From positions 1 to 64,000 of the forward strand of contig NZ_VAUV01000015.1 in assembly GCF_005780165.1 (NCBI RefSeq): a DNA stretch of 64,000 nucleotides, given 5' to 3'. This document shows, in pieces, positions 26,444 through 35,768 of the stretch (position 1 is the stretch's first letter; each line of letters begins with the position of its first letter). The stretch comes from Phragmitibacter flavus. Lineage in GTDB: Bacteria; Verrucomicrobiota; Verrucomicrobiia; Verrucomicrobiales; Verrucomicrobiaceae. A program made the translations under genes and the position numbers. Below the pieces are notes generated by a model that saw only the letters and a list, made by a program, of their open reading frames with translations, ran no database searches and had not been told where the DNA came from.

Positions 26444-27544
26444 ATGATTATCGGCGTTCCAAAAGAGATGAAGGCGCAGGAGAACCGGGTCGGACTGCTT
26501 CCGAGCGCAGCCTGGCAGTTGATCAATCGGGGACATGAGGTGGTGGTGGAGGCGGGAGCCGGAGAGGGTTCGGGCTTTCCGGATTCCGAATACGCGGATG
26601 CCGGGGCACAAATTGTGGTGACCCATCAGGAGGTGTTTGGGCGGGCGGACATGATTGTGAAGGTGAAGGAGCCGCTGCCGAAGGAGATTCCCTTGTTAAA
26701 GCCAGGACAAATTTTGTTCACCTATTTGCATCTGGCGGCCAGCGAAGAATTGACGCGGTCGTTGATGGCGTCAGGTGCAACCTGTCTGGCTTACGAAACG
26801 GTGGAGGTGAACCGGAGGCTTCCGTTGCTGGAGCCGATGAGTGAAATTGCGGGACGAATGAGCGTGTTGATGGGCGGGGCGCTGCTGCAAAAGCACATGG
26901 GGGGATGCGGAGTATTGCTGGGTGGAGTGCCGGGGGTGTTGCCGGGCAAGGTGGTGGTGATTGGTGGGGGAACGGCCGGGGTGAATGCAGCGCGGATGGC
27001 GACCGGGTTGGGCGCGGATGTGACGATTTTGGATGTCGATGTGGAACGGATGAGGTTTCTTGACATCACCTTGCATACGGCCCACACCTTGTATTCAAAC
27101 CGGCAGCACATTTTGGAGATGCTGCCGGAGGTGGATTTGCTGATTGGCGCGGTGCTGTTGCCGGGTGCGAAGGCACCGAAGTTGATTGATCGCGAGATGA
27201 TGCAGGTGATGAAGCCCGGGAGTGTGTTTGTGGACATCGCGATTGATCAAGGAGGATGTGCGGAGACTTCACGGCCAACGACGCATCAGGAGCCTACATA
27301 TGTTGAGGAGGAGGTGATTCATTATTGCGTGGCGAACATGCCCGCAGCGTTTTCGAGGACGGCGACCCAGGCGCTGACGAATGTAACTCAGCGCTATGTG
27401 GAGTTGATTGCGGATCACGGGGTGCCTGGGGCGTTTGAAAGTGATCCGAACCTGCGCGGGGGTTTAAATTTGTTTGATGGAAAAGTGTGTCACGCGGCGG
27501 TGGCGGAGGCGCATGGGTTGCCGTTGATGGAGCTGGATGGTTGA
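26444..27544 (+). CDS. ald: Alanine dehydrogenase
   Basis: This 366-residue NAD-dependent enzyme interconverts L-alanine and pyruvate plus ammonia. It begins MIIGVPKEMKAQENRVGLLP and has VKVKEPLPKE with the pyruvate-binding Lys. YLHLAA carries the catalytic His, and the Rossmann motif VVIGGGTAGVNAARMA lies near residue 172. VDIAIDQGGCAETSRPTTH and VANMPAAFSRTAT follow. Length and order are those of typical Ald. It may support nitrogen assimilation or cell-wall alanine supply. The 145-base gap after map holds no obvious promoter. Confidence 0.95.
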   Translation: MIIGVPKEMKAQENRVGLLPSAAWQLINRGHEVVVEAGAGEGSGFPDSEYADAGAQIVVTHQEVFGRADMIVKVKEPLPKEIPLLKPGQILFTYLHLAASEELTRSLMASGATCLAYETVEVNRRLPLLEPMSEIAGRMSVLMGGALLQKHMGGCGVLLGGVPGVLPGKVVVIGGGTAGVNAARMATGLGADVTILDVDVERMRFLDITLHTAHTLYSNRQHILEMLPEVDLLIGAVLLPGAKAPKLIDREMMQVMKPGSVFVDIAIDQGGCAETSRPTTHQEPTYVEEEVIHYCVANMPAAFSRTATQALTNVTQRYVELIADHGVPGAFESDPNLRGGLNLFDGKVCHAAVAEAHGLPLMELDG

Positions 27545-27614
27545 ATCGAATCCGAGCTTGATGGGGGCACGGGACTGGCGCATAGCTAGCGTTCCGAGGA
27601 GGAGATGATTTTTG

Positions 27615-29759
27615 ATGTCAGCGCCAGCCCCCACCACACATGATGCGCGTGAAGCGCTGCGCAAGCATTTTGGCTTTCGCGAGTTTTTGGATGGTCAGGA
27701 GGCGGTGATGGGGGCGGTTTTGGGGGGACAGGATGTGATGGTGATCATGCCGACGGGTGGCGGGAAGTCGTTGTGTTATCAGCTTCCGGCGATGGTGATG
27801 GATGGGGTGACGCTGGTGGTGAGTCCGTTGATTGCGTTGATGAAAGATCAGGTGGATGCGCTGGTGAACAAGGGGATTGCGGCGACGTTGATCAACAGCA
27901 GTTTGTCGCTGTCGGAGCAGAAGGATCGGGTGCGGGGGATGCGCGAGGGCGAGTATAAGCTGGTGTATGTGGCACCGGAGAGGTTTGGGAGCGGGATGTT
28001 TTTGGATGCCTTGCGGTCGGTGGAGATTGCGTTGTTTGCGGTGGATGAGGCGCACTGTCTTTCGCAGTGGGGGCATGATTTCCGACCGGACTACATGCGG
28101 TTGGGGGAGGTGTTGGAGAAGATTGGTCGGCCACAGGTTTTGGCTTTGACGGCAACAGCGACGCCGGAGGTGCGGGGGGATATTTTGAAGACGCTGCGGC
28201 TGCGTGATCCGTTCACGAGTGTGCGCGGGTTTTCGCGACCGAATCTAAGCTTAAATATTACTCATACCGAAAAGGCCAAGGTGAAGTATGAGAAGCTGAA
28301 GGCGATCATTGCGCACTGGAAGACGGGGATTGTTTACTGTTCGACGAGGAAGAAGGTCGAGGAGGTGTCGGAGCTACTGGACGAGTGGCGGATTCGTGCG
28401 GTGGCGTATCATGGGGGGATGGATGATCGGGAACGGGAGAGGGCGCAGAACCGGTTTTTGCAGCGCGATGTGGGGGTGGCGGTGGCGACCAATGCGTTTG
28501 GGATGGGCATTGACCGCTCGGATGTGCGGTTTGTGGTGCATTACGATATTCCCGGGAGCATTGAGGCCTATTATCAGGAGGCGGGTCGCGCGGGAAGGGA
28601 TGGGGAACCGTCGCATTGTGAGTTGTTTTTTAATTACGCGGATACCAAGACGCAGGATTTTTTCATTGAGGGGAGCAACCCCACCTTTGAGATGATTCGC
28701 GATGTGTATCAGACGTTGTTGAACGGGGCGGATGCGGCGAATGAGGTGCAGGCGAGCATTGATGATTTGGCGGCGCGCGCAGGGGTGAAGAACGGGATGG
28801 CGGTGGGGAGTGCGTTGAGCATGCTGGGTCGCGGGGGGTGGATTGAGCGCTTTGATATTCCGGGGAAACGGATTCGGGGAACGCGTTTGTTGAGACCGGA
28901 CAAGCTGGCGCGGGATCTGGATTTGGATCGGAAGGCGATTGCAGAGAAGGATCGGCGGGACCGGTCGAAGCTGAAGGCGATGGTGGAAATGTGTTATGCG
29001 GAGAAGTGTCGGCAGCAGAACATTCTTGAGTATTTTGGCGAGCCCGGGGCGCATCATTGCGGGAGCTGTGATGTGTGTCGTAGGGGCGGGAAGACGGCAA
29101 GTGCGCGGATGGGAACGAGTGCGGAGGTGGAGATGTTGAGGAAGGCGCTGAGCGGGGTCGCGCGGATGTGTCAGAAGGCGGATGATGGAACTTGGGTGCC
29201 GCGATTTGGCAAGGGTCGGATCATCGCGATGTTGTCAGGCAGCCGGTCAAAAGATGTGGTGGACGCGGGCTTGGATCAGCTGACGACGTATGGGCTGCTG
29301 AAGCACCTGGGGAGTGCGGCTTTGCAGGAGTTGTTCAAGGGGATGGAACAGTTGCGGCTGGTGGAGACAGTGACGGAGGGGGATTATCCATTGATGCGGA
29401 TCACGGACGCGGGGGTTGAGGTGATGCGGAAGGGGGGGAGTGTGCGGATGTTGTGGCCGGATTTGCACAAACCGGTGGAGATGCTGAAGGCGGGTGCGGG
29501 TGAAGAAGGGGAAGCTTTGACCGCGAAGGAGCTGGGATTTGATGAGGTGCTGTTCGAGAAGTTGAAGAAGAAGCGACTGGAGATTTCGCAGCGCGAGAGT
29601 GTGCCGGCGTATGTGATTTTTCCGAACAAGACGCTGGAGTTTTTTACGCGCTTGAAGCCGGAGACGCTGGAGGAGGGAATGAAGATCCGCGGGGTGGGTG
29701 AGGCGAAGGCGGGGAAGTATCTGGCGGAGTTTTTGGAGGTGATTAAGGGGAATGGGTGA
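27615..29759 (+). CDS. recQ: ATP-dependent DNA helicase RecQ
   Basis: This 714-residue 3'-5' helicase acts in recombinational repair. The helicase core has [14 protein letters not shown] (motif I, near residue 45), [19 protein letters not shown] (motif II and the aromatic loop), [16 protein letters not shown] and [10 protein letters not shown] (motif VI). The RQC domain has the four-Cys zinc site (CYAEKC...CGSCDVC). A C-terminal HRDC domain is seen in [16 protein letters not shown] to [16 protein letters not shown] at 27612 is less likely than the ATG at 27615. It is convergent with the vapBC pair. Confidence 0.95.
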   Translation: MSAPAPTTHDAREALRKHFGFREFLDGQEAVMGAVLGGQDVMVIMPTGGGKSLCYQLPAMVMDGVTLVVSPLIALMKDQVDALVNKGIAATLINSSLSLSEQKDRVRGMREGEYKLVYVAPERFGSGMFLDALRSVEIALFAVDEAHCLSQWGHDFRPDYMRLGEVLEKIGRPQVLALTATATPEVRGDILKTLRLRDPFTSVRGFSRPNLSLNITHTEKAKVKYEKLKAIIAHWKTGIVYCSTRKKVEEVSELLDEWRIRAVAYHGGMDDRERERAQNRFLQRDVGVAVATNAFGMGIDRSDVRFVVHYDIPGSIEAYYQEAGRAGRDGEPSHCELFFNYADTKTQDFFIEGSNPTFEMIRDVYQTLLNGADAANEVQASIDDLAARAGVKNGMAVGSALSMLGRGGWIERFDIPGKRIRGTRLLRPDKLARDLDLDRKAIAEKDRRDRSKLKAMVEMCYAEKCRQQNILEYFGEPGAHHCGSCDVCRRGGKTASARMGTSAEVEMLRKALSGVARMCQKADDGTWVPRFGKGRIIAMLSGSRSKDVVDAGLDQLTTYGLLKHLGSAALQELFKGMEQLRLVETVTEGDYPLMRITDAGVEVMRKGGSVRMLWPDLHKPVEMLKAGAGEEGEALTAKELGFDEVLFEKLKKKRLEISQRESVPAYVIFPNKTLEFFTRLKPETLEEGMKIRGVGEAKAGKYLAEFLEVIKGNG

Positions 29760-29778
29760 GGTTAGTTTTTTTTAGCCA

Positions 29779-29821
29779 CGAAGGATCACAAAGAACACAG
29801 GAATAGACTTGGGTTTTTCGG
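29779..29821. repeat. Shared 21-bp intergenic element, copy 1
   Basis: CGAAGGATCACAAAGAACAC plus A (29779-29799) and GGTTTTTCGG (29812-29821) recur at 56777-56797 and 56808-56817. Copy 1 lies between recQ and vapC, next to a toxin-antitoxin pair, as does copy 2. Related CACGAAGGA/CACAAAG intergenic repeats are common in many bacterial genomes. Confidence 0.7.
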
Positions 29822-29827
29822 TTCGGG

Positions 29828-30217
29828 CTAGGAGGGGATGGGGAGGAGGTTAAGACCGAAGGGGGTGAAGCGTCGGAAATCGGTGATGTTGCGCGTGGCG
29901 AGGGGGAGGTTGAGGGAAATGGCGGTGGCGGCGATCATGCAATCGGCGTGGGAACCGCGACGACGACCGCTGCGGTGGAAAAGACGGGAGGCTTCTTCGG
30001 CTTGTTGCCAAGTGAAGTCTTCGATGCGGCGTTCGAGGATGGCAAAGACGGCGTCTTTTTGGGCTTTGCTGTGGGGGCCGTTGCAAAACTCGGACCAGGC
30101 AATGGAGGAGGTGCCAAGCTGTTTGTTTTCGCTAAGCCACTGACGGATGAGCGCGATATGGGGAGAACCAGTGGTGACCAAGTCGATCAGCAGGTTGGTA
30201 TCGAGATGGATGAGCAT
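29828..30217 (-). CDS. VapC-type PIN-domain toxin
   Basis: This 129-residue protein is a PIN-domain ribonuclease. It has the first acidic residue in HLDTNLLIDL (Asp6), a Glu in AWSEFCNG, and the C-terminal pair in SHADCMIAATAISLNLPLATRN. VapC toxins cleave initiator tRNA or rRNA in the cytoplasm when free of antitoxin. The ATG at 30217 is chosen, as it gives MLIHLDTNLL; a GTG at 30247 would overlap the antitoxin gene. It lies 17 bases after the antitoxin gene. The adjoining rtc RNA-repair genes make a tRNA-cleaving toxin interesting here, but no link is shown. Confidence 0.87.
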   Translation of the reverse strand: MLIHLDTNLLIDLVTTGSPHIALIRQWLSENKQLGTSSIAWSEFCNGPHSKAQKDAVFAILERRIEDFTWQQAEEASRLFHRSGRRRGSHADCMIAATAISLNLPLATRNITDFRRFTPFGLNLLPIPS

Positions 30218-30234
30218 GGCAGGCACGATCAGGG

Positions 30235-30522
30235 TCAGGCTTCCCACCAGTAGCGTTTGGCTCGGCGCTCGGCCTGGACTACTTCGCGGAATTCAGCGGC
30301 TTCGTTGAGAGTGAGGCCGCCGCCGTTTTGGAGCCAGTCGAGAGCTTCGAGGGGGGCGGGTTGGAGAGACTCGCGGTCGGCGGCTTCCTTCGCTTTGCGA
30401 ACGGAGCGGCGGATGACTTCGGCTTTGGAGGTGCCCCAGCGCTTGGCGAGATCGGTGAGGGCGTCGAGGGTTCCGCGATCAAGAGCCATGCTGGTTCGGG
30501 TGAGATCGCTGTGGTAACTCAT
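30235..30522 (-). CDS. Ribbon-helix-helix antitoxin for the PIN toxin
   Basis: This 95-residue protein has an N-terminal DNA-binding region (TSMALDRGTLDALTDLAKRWGTSKAEVIRRSV) that looks like a ribbon-helix-helix/Arc fold. Its C-terminal part (WLQNGGGLTLNEAAEFREVV, rich in Glu and Arg) should bind and neutralise VapC. The start at 30522 is supported by the palindrome that covers it. It is 17 bases upstream of vapC and probably represses the pair together with the toxin. Assignment as VapB rests on position and layout. Confidence 0.78.
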   Translation of the reverse strand: MSYHSDLTRTSMALDRGTLDALTDLAKRWGTSKAEVIRRSVRKAKEAADRESLQPAPLEALDWLQNGGGLTLNEAAEFREVVQAERRAKRYWWEA

Positions 30523-30543
30523 GTGGTAATTGTGGACCACATG
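30520..30543. promoter_or_regulatory. Operator of the vapBC-type pair
   Basis: CATGTGGT (30520-30527) and ACCACATG (30536-30543) form a perfect inverted repeat with an 8-base spacer. The leftward start codon of the antitoxin is the CAT at 30520-30522, so binding would block both promoter and start. Confidence 0.72.
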
Positions 30544-30624
30544 AGGGCAGCGGTCAAGTTTTGGTTGAAATGGCGGATGAGAACGGACAGGATGTCCGTC
30601 GAACATACCGGCTGAAAGCCCGTG

Positions 30625-31713
30625 TTACTCGTGACGCTCGCGGCGGTCGAGGTGCTTTTTGTGGCGGATGTGGTAGTCGCGTTTGGTGATGCGCTCGATG
30701 GTCATCTGGCGCTTTTTGCGTTGGCGGCGCAGGGCTTCGATTTCTTCGTCGAGTTTGAGGAAACTTTCGTGGCGGGCGGGGTCGAGTTGCTTTTGTTCGA
30801 CGGCGTCACGGATGGCGCAACCGGCGTCTTTGCCGTGTTTGCAGTTGTCGAAGCGACAGTTGAGGGTGAGGGCGGAGATGTCGGCGAAGCGTTCGCGCAG
30901 GGTGCGTTCGTCGGTCCACATCTGCACTTCGCGAATGCCGGGGTTGTCGACGATGATACCGCCTTTGTCGAGGATGAGGAGTTCGCGGGCGGTGGTGGTG
31001 TGGCGGCCTTTGCCGGTGACTTCGTTGACTTCGTCAGTCCATTGCCAGTCGTCGCCGAGGACGAGGTTGATCATGGCGGATTTGCCGACGCCGCTGGAGC
31101 CGATGAAGGCGACGGTCTGGCCTTTTTTGAAGTAGGGTTTGAGGGCGCGGACTCCTTTGCGTTTTTCGACGCTGGTGACGAACACTTCGGCGTCTTTGTG
31201 GAGGGCTCGGATGGCTTCGGCAGCTTCCTGGTTTTGCTTTTCGGGATAAAGGTCGGACTTGTTGACGACAACGACAGGTTTGGCTCCGCTGCGGGCGATG
31301 ATGGTGAAGTAGCGCTCCATGCGGCGCAGGTTGAAGTCGGGTCCCGCATCGGTGACGACGATAACGGTGGTGACATTGGCGGCGATGACCTGTTCTTCGG
31401 CGCTGTGGCCGGCGGCTTTGCGGGAGAAGCAGGTCTGTCGGGCAAGGCGGGCGCGGATAACGTTTTCTTCGCCGAGGTCGAGGGCGACCCAGTCACCGAC
31501 AGCGGGGAGGTCGGCATCGCATTCGGCGTCGTGGTAGACTTTGCCGCTCATGATGACCTCGCGTTCGTCGATCTTCTTTTTGGCGTCGATGAGCAGGGCG
31601 CCGTAGGTGATTTTGTTGTCGCGGATGAGGCGCGCGGGTTTCCAGCCGTTTTGATAATACGGGGTGAATTCCTTTTCAAAGATGTCGTTCCATCCGAGGT
31701 CGGCCAAAGTCAT
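30625..31713 (-). CDS. rsgA: Ribosome small-subunit GTPase RsgA
   Basis: This 362-residue GTPase helps the last steps of 30S maturation. It has the N-terminal OB-like part (RVIMSGKVYHD region), then a circularly permuted GTPase domain in which VVVVNKSDL (G4) precedes AFIGSSGVGKSAMINL (G1) and DNPGIREVQMW (G3). A zinc motif (CRFDNCKHGKDAGC) follows and the C-terminus is basic. It lies 47 bases after rtcA on the same strand and could be the last gene of the rtc operon. That would link ribosome maturation to RNA repair, but a separate promoter cannot be excluded. Confidence 0.92.
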   Translation of the reverse strand: MTLADLGWNDIFEKEFTPYYQNGWKPARLIRDNKITYGALLIDAKKKIDEREVIMSGKVYHDAECDADLPAVGDWVALDLGEENVIRARLARQTCFSRKAAGHSAEEQVIAANVTTVIVVTDAGPDFNLRRMERYFTIIARSGAKPVVVVNKSDLYPEKQNQEAAEAIRALHKDAEVFVTSVEKRKGVRALKPYFKKGQTVAFIGSSGVGKSAMINLVLGDDWQWTDEVNEVTGKGRHTTTARELLILDKGGIIVDNPGIREVQMWTDERTLRERFADISALTLNCRFDNCKHGKDAGCAIRDAVEQKQLDPARHESFLKLDEEIEALRRQRKKRQMTIERITKRDYHIRHKKHLDRRERHE

Positions 31714-31760
31714 GCGGGGGGATGATACGGTGGTTTTGAGGAAAACCAACCAAGTTTGGC

Positions 31761-32786
31761 TTATGGGGCCTTACTGACTTTGATGAGGTGGTTGCCGGGG
31801 GCGATTTCGGCGGCGGTGAACTGGACGGGGAGGAATTGGGGGATGAGGGTCATGTGGGTTTGGGTGTGTTTGCTGAGGGTGAAGGTGGTGAAGGAGCCTT
31901 TACCAGCGAGCGAGAGGGGCAGGAGGAGTTGATCGGCGAGGTGGTAACCGACGGCGGCATTGGTGCCGAGAAAGTTGCGGAGGCCTTTGGCGGCGGAGAT
32001 GCCGACGGCTTCGGCGCGCCGACCCATCTGCGCGACGGAGGAGGAGATTTCGGTGATGTGTTCGAATTGGGCGGCGAGGAGCAGGATGCTGCCGGGGCCG
32101 CTGCTTTGGGGTTGGTCGGTGATGGTGAACTGGTCGGCCGACCAGTTAAGGATTGCGGCGGCGGAAGTTAGTTCGCGTTCGGCAATGGAGCGGTGTAAGT
32201 GGGCATGTAAGATGGCGCCATAGGTGGTGATAAGTTCACCCCGGTCAAGTAAGTGGAGAGGTTTCCACTTTTTGAGGGGGTTGATGTTAGCGGTGATGAT
32301 ACCGCCTCCGGCTTGCATGAAACCGGGTTTTTCTAGATGAACGGTGGCTTTGGCACCCATGCGTTTCAGAAGGGGGAGATAACATTGGTCGATGAACTCA
32401 AACGGTGGGGCCATGGGGTTATGGGTGCCACCTTCGATGCGCAGGGCGCTTGGGGCATTCGCGTGGAGGAGCGCGGGCAGCAGGGTTTGCAGCACGAGCG
32501 TGGTGCTGCCGCCGGTGCCAATGCTGAAGTGGTAATCGCCGGACTGGAGGGTGGATGGGGTGAAGGTGAGTTCGGTGGAGCCGAGGGTGGCTCCTTCGAC
32601 TTGGGCGTTGCTGATTTGTTGGGCGGCATTGACGCAGGTGAGGTGCTGGCGCATCAGACCGGGTTTGGGTCGGGAGCCCCGGATGCGGGTGATGCGAAAG
32701 GGTTGGCCAGTGATGAGGGACAGCGTGAGCGAGGAGCGTAGGAGCTGGCCGCCGCCGCTGGAGCCGTCGATGAGGATCTGTGTCAT
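31761..32786 (-). CDS. rtcA: RNA 3'-terminal phosphate cyclase RtcA
   Basis: This 341-residue enzyme turns RNA 3'-phosphates into 2',3'-cyclic phosphates using ATP. It has IDGSSGGGQLLRSSLTLSLI at the N-terminus, IRGSRPKPGLMRQHLTCV, GTGGSTTLVLQTLLPAL and GGTHNPMAPPFEF. Near the C-terminus, SKHTQTHM contains the His that would carry the AMP adduct. The length is typical. It follows rtcB by 16 bases in the operon driven by the sigma-54 promoter near 36045. Confidence 0.94.
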   Translation of the reverse strand: MTQILIDGSSGGGQLLRSSLTLSLITGQPFRITRIRGSRPKPGLMRQHLTCVNAAQQISNAQVEGATLGSTELTFTPSTLQSGDYHFSIGTGGSTTLVLQTLLPALLHANAPSALRIEGGTHNPMAPPFEFIDQCYLPLLKRMGAKATVHLEKPGFMQAGGGIITANINPLKKWKPLHLLDRGELITTYGAILHAHLHRSIAERELTSAAAILNWSADQFTITDQPQSSGPGSILLLAAQFEHITEISSSVAQMGRRAEAVGISAAKGLRNFLGTNAAVGYHLADQLLLPLSLAGKGSFTTFTLSKHTQTHMTLIPQFLPVQFTAAEIAPGNHLIKVSKAP

Positions 32787-32802
32787 GAAGTTATTGATTG
32801 AG

Positions 32803-34299
32803 TTAATCGTCGGCTTCGCTGGAGTCTTTGATGACGAAGCGGGCTTTTAAGGTGGCGACCGTTTTGGCGAGGCCGGCGGATTCCACGCTGTTGAGGACTT
32901 CTTTGAAGTCTTTGTAGGCGGCGGGGGCTTCGTCTTTGGGATACTGGCGGCAGTTGGTGAGGATGTCGTAAGTGGTGAAGTCGTCGTCGACGGTTTTTTG
33001 ATCGAGGGCGCGGATGGCAGCTTTGCGGCCGAGGGCACGTCCGGCTCCGTGGTTGACGCTGTAACAGGTTTTTTCGGCACCGGGTTGGGCGACCATGACG
33101 ACCGATCCATCGCGTGGGTTTCCAGGGAGGAGGATCGGGTGACCGGTGTTGGCATAGATGGTGTTGGCCAGGGCATGGTGTCCGGCGGGGAAGGCGCGGG
33201 TGGCGCCTTTGCGATGGACCCAGGAAAGCTGGTTGTTTACCACTTCCTGACGGGCGATGTTATGGCTGATGAAATACACCAGTTGACCTTTCACGCCTGG
33301 CAGGACTTCCTGGAAGGCTTCGAGGACGAGGGCATTGATGAGGAGGTGGTTCACGGTGGCGAAGTTGGCACCCATGGCCATGTCATCAAGGTAGTCGTTG
33401 GCTTGAGGAGTTCCAAGAGGGGCATAGACGAGGTGTTTGTCGTTGGCAGGGAAGGGGGTGGACCATTTGGAGAAATGTTCTTCGAGGATTTTGAACTGGC
33501 GTTGCGCGAGGATGTTGCCGAATCCGCGCGATCCGCAGTGACTGAGGAAAGCGATGTGTCCGTCTTTGAGGCCGAAGGTATCGGCGGCCTGGCGCATGGT
33601 GGGGTCGTCGTGCAATTGCACGGCTTCGCACTCGCCGAAGTGGTTGCCTCCGCCGTAGGAGCCGAGCTGGCGCATTTTGGATTCGAAGTTGGGCATGCCG
33701 TTGAAGCGACGGATGTTTTCGAGGCGATCTACGAGGGTGGAGACGTTGCCATCGTGACCGAAGTGGAAGGCGTCTTCGCAGCGTTGAGCCCATTCGGGCG
33801 GAATGCCGAGGGCGTTGCAGACGTCGGCGGTTGCGCCTTGGGTGCAAACCTGGACACCGAGGTCAGCGGAGACGGCGCGCGATTTTTTGGCTTCGCGCTG
33901 ACCGCGACCGGCACCGGTTGGGGTGCGTTCGACGATGGCTTCGATGAGGGCGCGGCGGACGCGTTTGTCGATGAGATCATCGTTGGGGATGTCGAGCTGG
34001 AGGAGGCTCATGGAGCATTTGATGTCGACTCCAACCGGGCCGGGATAGATGTGGGTTGGCGAGGCCATCACGCAGCCAATCGGAGCTCCGTAACCGACAT
34101 GGGCGTCGGGGTTGAGGACGACGTCGGTCACGCCGGGGGCGGAGCGGGAGTTGAGCGCCTGCTGGAGGGTTTGCTGGTCGAAGGTCTGGCGGATGGCGTC
34201 GTTACCGATCACGGTGATCGGTTTGCCTTTGTTGTCGACGGCAGGAAGAAAGGCTTCGGCTTCGGCGGTGGGGTGAAGTTGGAGTTGGAGCGTGTTCAT
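32803..34299 (-). CDS. rtcB: RNA ligase RtcB
   Basis: This 498-residue ligase joins RNA 2',3'-cyclic phosphate (or 3'-phosphate) ends to 5'-OH ends using GTP and Mn2+. Motifs present are PDAHVGYGAPIGCVM, GVDIKCSM (metal-binding Asp and Cys), GSYGGGNHFGECE, SHCGSRGFGN, SHNIARQE, HRKGATRAFPAG, PGNPRDGSVVM and NHGAGRALGR. The last carries the guanylated His. The start overlaps the stop of the upstream gene by four bases, so the two are coupled. It probably repairs cleaved tRNA or rRNA; toxins of the VapC or MazF type, both present in the window, would make such damage. Confidence 0.95.
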   Translation of the reverse strand: MNTLQLQLHPTAEAEAFLPAVDNKGKPITVIGNDAIRQTFDQQTLQQALNSRSAPGVTDVVLNPDAHVGYGAPIGCVMASPTHIYPGPVGVDIKCSMSLLQLDIPNDDLIDKRVRRALIEAIVERTPTGAGRGQREAKKSRAVSADLGVQVCTQGATADVCNALGIPPEWAQRCEDAFHFGHDGNVSTLVDRLENIRRFNGMPNFESKMRQLGSYGGGNHFGECEAVQLHDDPTMRQAADTFGLKDGHIAFLSHCGSRGFGNILAQRQFKILEEHFSKWSTPFPANDKHLVYAPLGTPQANDYLDDMAMGANFATVNHLLINALVLEAFQEVLPGVKGQLVYFISHNIARQEVVNNQLSWVHRKGATRAFPAGHHALANTIYANTGHPILLPGNPRDGSVVMVAQPGAEKTCYSVNHGAGRALGRKAAIRALDQKTVDDDFTTYDILTNCRQYPKDEAPAAYKDFKEVLNSVESAGLAKTVATLKARFVIKDSSEADD

Positions 34300-34994
34300 T
34301 GTGATTGGATTTGATGGGTTTTCAGAAGGGTGACAAGACGGTTTTCGGCTTGGATGATTTGAGTGGAGGTGAGGTTGAACTTTCGGTTGGGTGATCCTTT
34401 GCCGTTCCAGGCGATGTCACGCCAGATGGCGAGGACACCGGGTCCGTAGGAGATGCCGGACAGACGGGCGATGAGGCTCCAGCCATAAGTCAACAAGCTG
34501 ACATCTTGTTGGGTATGGCGCGAGTTGGCGATGACGATGAGACTGCCGGGATTGATGGAGAGGCCTTGTTCGCGGCAGAGGAGTTCGAGTCTTCTGAGGC
34601 GAAGTTTGGCGGCGTGGCTTTTGTCCTGACGACCCACCGTTTTGAGAACCAGATGGGAGGCGTTGGTGATGCGGGAGCAGAATGAACAACGGCAGCTTCC
34701 TGTGGTGTTTGACTGGCTTCCTGGTTTCAGGCGAACTTCAAACGAGGTGTCTAGGTAAGTGCTGAAGAAGTTGGCAAAGTCGTCGAGTGAGGTTTCGTCG
34801 GGACGGCAGTGTTGAGGAAGGTTTTGGCGATGGGTTTGGATCCAGTCGCGGGCGGCGCGAGGCGCGTGGCTGTAGTGCTGGGCGCGTTGAGCGTGGATGA
34901 AGCCGCGGTTGACGGCCTGACCCAGCCAGCAAAGCAAGTCGTAACTTTGCTGCTGGATTTCAATGGCGTGCTGGAGTTGTTGGTGATCGAGCAT
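34296..34994 (-). CDS. Unrecognised rtc-operon protein with a CxCxxC cluster
   Basis: This 232-residue protein is not assigned to a known family. It has a helical N-terminal part, a middle CRCSFC cluster (Cys101, Cys103, Cys106; Cys63 may assist) that could bind zinc, and a basic helix (HAAKLRLRRLELL). A following LIVIANSRHTQQDVSLLTYGWSLIARLSGISYGPGVLAIW segment holds a beta strand and Trp-rich helix, described here only in outline. It has no signal peptide. It lies 12 bases after the slipin gene and overlaps rtcB by four bases, so it is expressed with the repair enzymes. An RNA-binding or adaptor role is a reasonable guess, not more. Confidence 0.85.
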   Translation of the reverse strand: MLDHQQLQHAIEIQQQSYDLLCWLGQAVNRGFIHAQRAQHYSHAPRAARDWIQTHRQNLPQHCRPDETSLDDFANFFSTYLDTSFEVRLKPGSQSNTTGSCRCSFCSRITNASHLVLKTVGRQDKSHAAKLRLRRLELLCREQGLSINPGSLIVIANSRHTQQDVSLLTYGWSLIARLSGISYGPGVLAIWRDIAWNGKGSPNRKFNLTSTQIIQAENRLVTLLKTHQIQSQ

Positions 34995-35006
34995 TGGCGG
35001 GGAGAT

Positions 35007-35732
35007 TCAGGTTTTCACTTTGTCGAAGCCGGAGAGCATGCCGATGTTTGGGGTGAGGTGGATGTTGGCGAGGCTGTTGGAGGAGAGGGCTTGCAGGGTT
35101 TCGAGATAGCGGAGCTGGAGGAGTTCAGGGTTGTCGCGGATGAGGCGGGCGGCGTTGGCGAGGGTGCGGAGGGTGGCGGTTTCGCTGCGGGCTTTTTCAA
35201 GGGCGGCCTGGCTTTCCTGGCGTTGCTGAAGGGCGGACATGAAGCTTTTTTTGAGGCTGGCAGGAAGCATGATGTCGCGGATTTCGGCTTGAAGGATCTG
35301 GATGCCGAAACGCTGGGTGCGGTCGGCGAGATTTTTCTGAAGCTGGGTGGCGTGATCGGCTTTCGCGGCAAGGAAGGCCTCGGCGGTGTTTTCGGACACG
35401 ATCTCGCGAAGGGCGAACTGGGCTTCAGAGTAGAAAGCGGCGTAGGCATTGTCGGCGGAGCGATGGGTGGTGAGAGGATCGATGACGCGATAGGCCACCA
35501 CAGAGCTGACTTTGAGCGTAACCTGATCGGCGCTGAGAAGTTCCTGACCTTGAAGGATAAGGCGTTGTTCGCGTTGATCGAAAACAGTGAGCGTGTAGCC
35601 GCTGCGGAAGAAGCGATGTTCGCCGGGGGCGAGTGGTTGTTGAAAACGGCCATGACGAAAGAGCAGGGCGCTTTGATGGTCCTGAACGATGTAGCGAATG
35701 CCGCGATGAATGGTCTGGAAGGAGATTTGCAT
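35007..35732 (-). CDS. SPFH/Band-7 (slipin-like) protein of the rtc operon
   Basis: This 241-residue protein has an SPFH domain: RGIRYIVQDHQSALLFRHGRF, GEHRFFRSGYTLTVFD, LTLKVSSVVAYRVIDPLT-like strands, then a long helix (SQAALEKARSETATLRTLANAARLI). It ends in a conserved SPFH-type LRYLETLQALSS segment. It lacks the usual N-terminal membrane hairpin of slipins, so it may be cytosolic or only peripherally bound. Slipin-like genes are known neighbours of rtcB/rtcA in several bacteria, but their role in RNA repair is unresolved. It is the first gene after the structured leader. Confidence 0.87.
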   Translation of the reverse strand: MQISFQTIHRGIRYIVQDHQSALLFRHGRFQQPLAPGEHRFFRSGYTLTVFDQREQRLILQGQELLSADQVTLKVSSVVAYRVIDPLTTHRSADNAYAAFYSEAQFALREIVSENTAEAFLAAKADHATQLQKNLADRTQRFGIQILQAEIRDIMLPASLKKSFMSALQQRQESQAALEKARSETATLRTLANAARLIRDNPELLQLRYLETLQALSSNSLANIHLTPNIGMLSGFDKVKT

Positions 35733-35768
35733 AAGGTTGGTGTTGAGAGAGTTGAGAGTTGAAATGCT

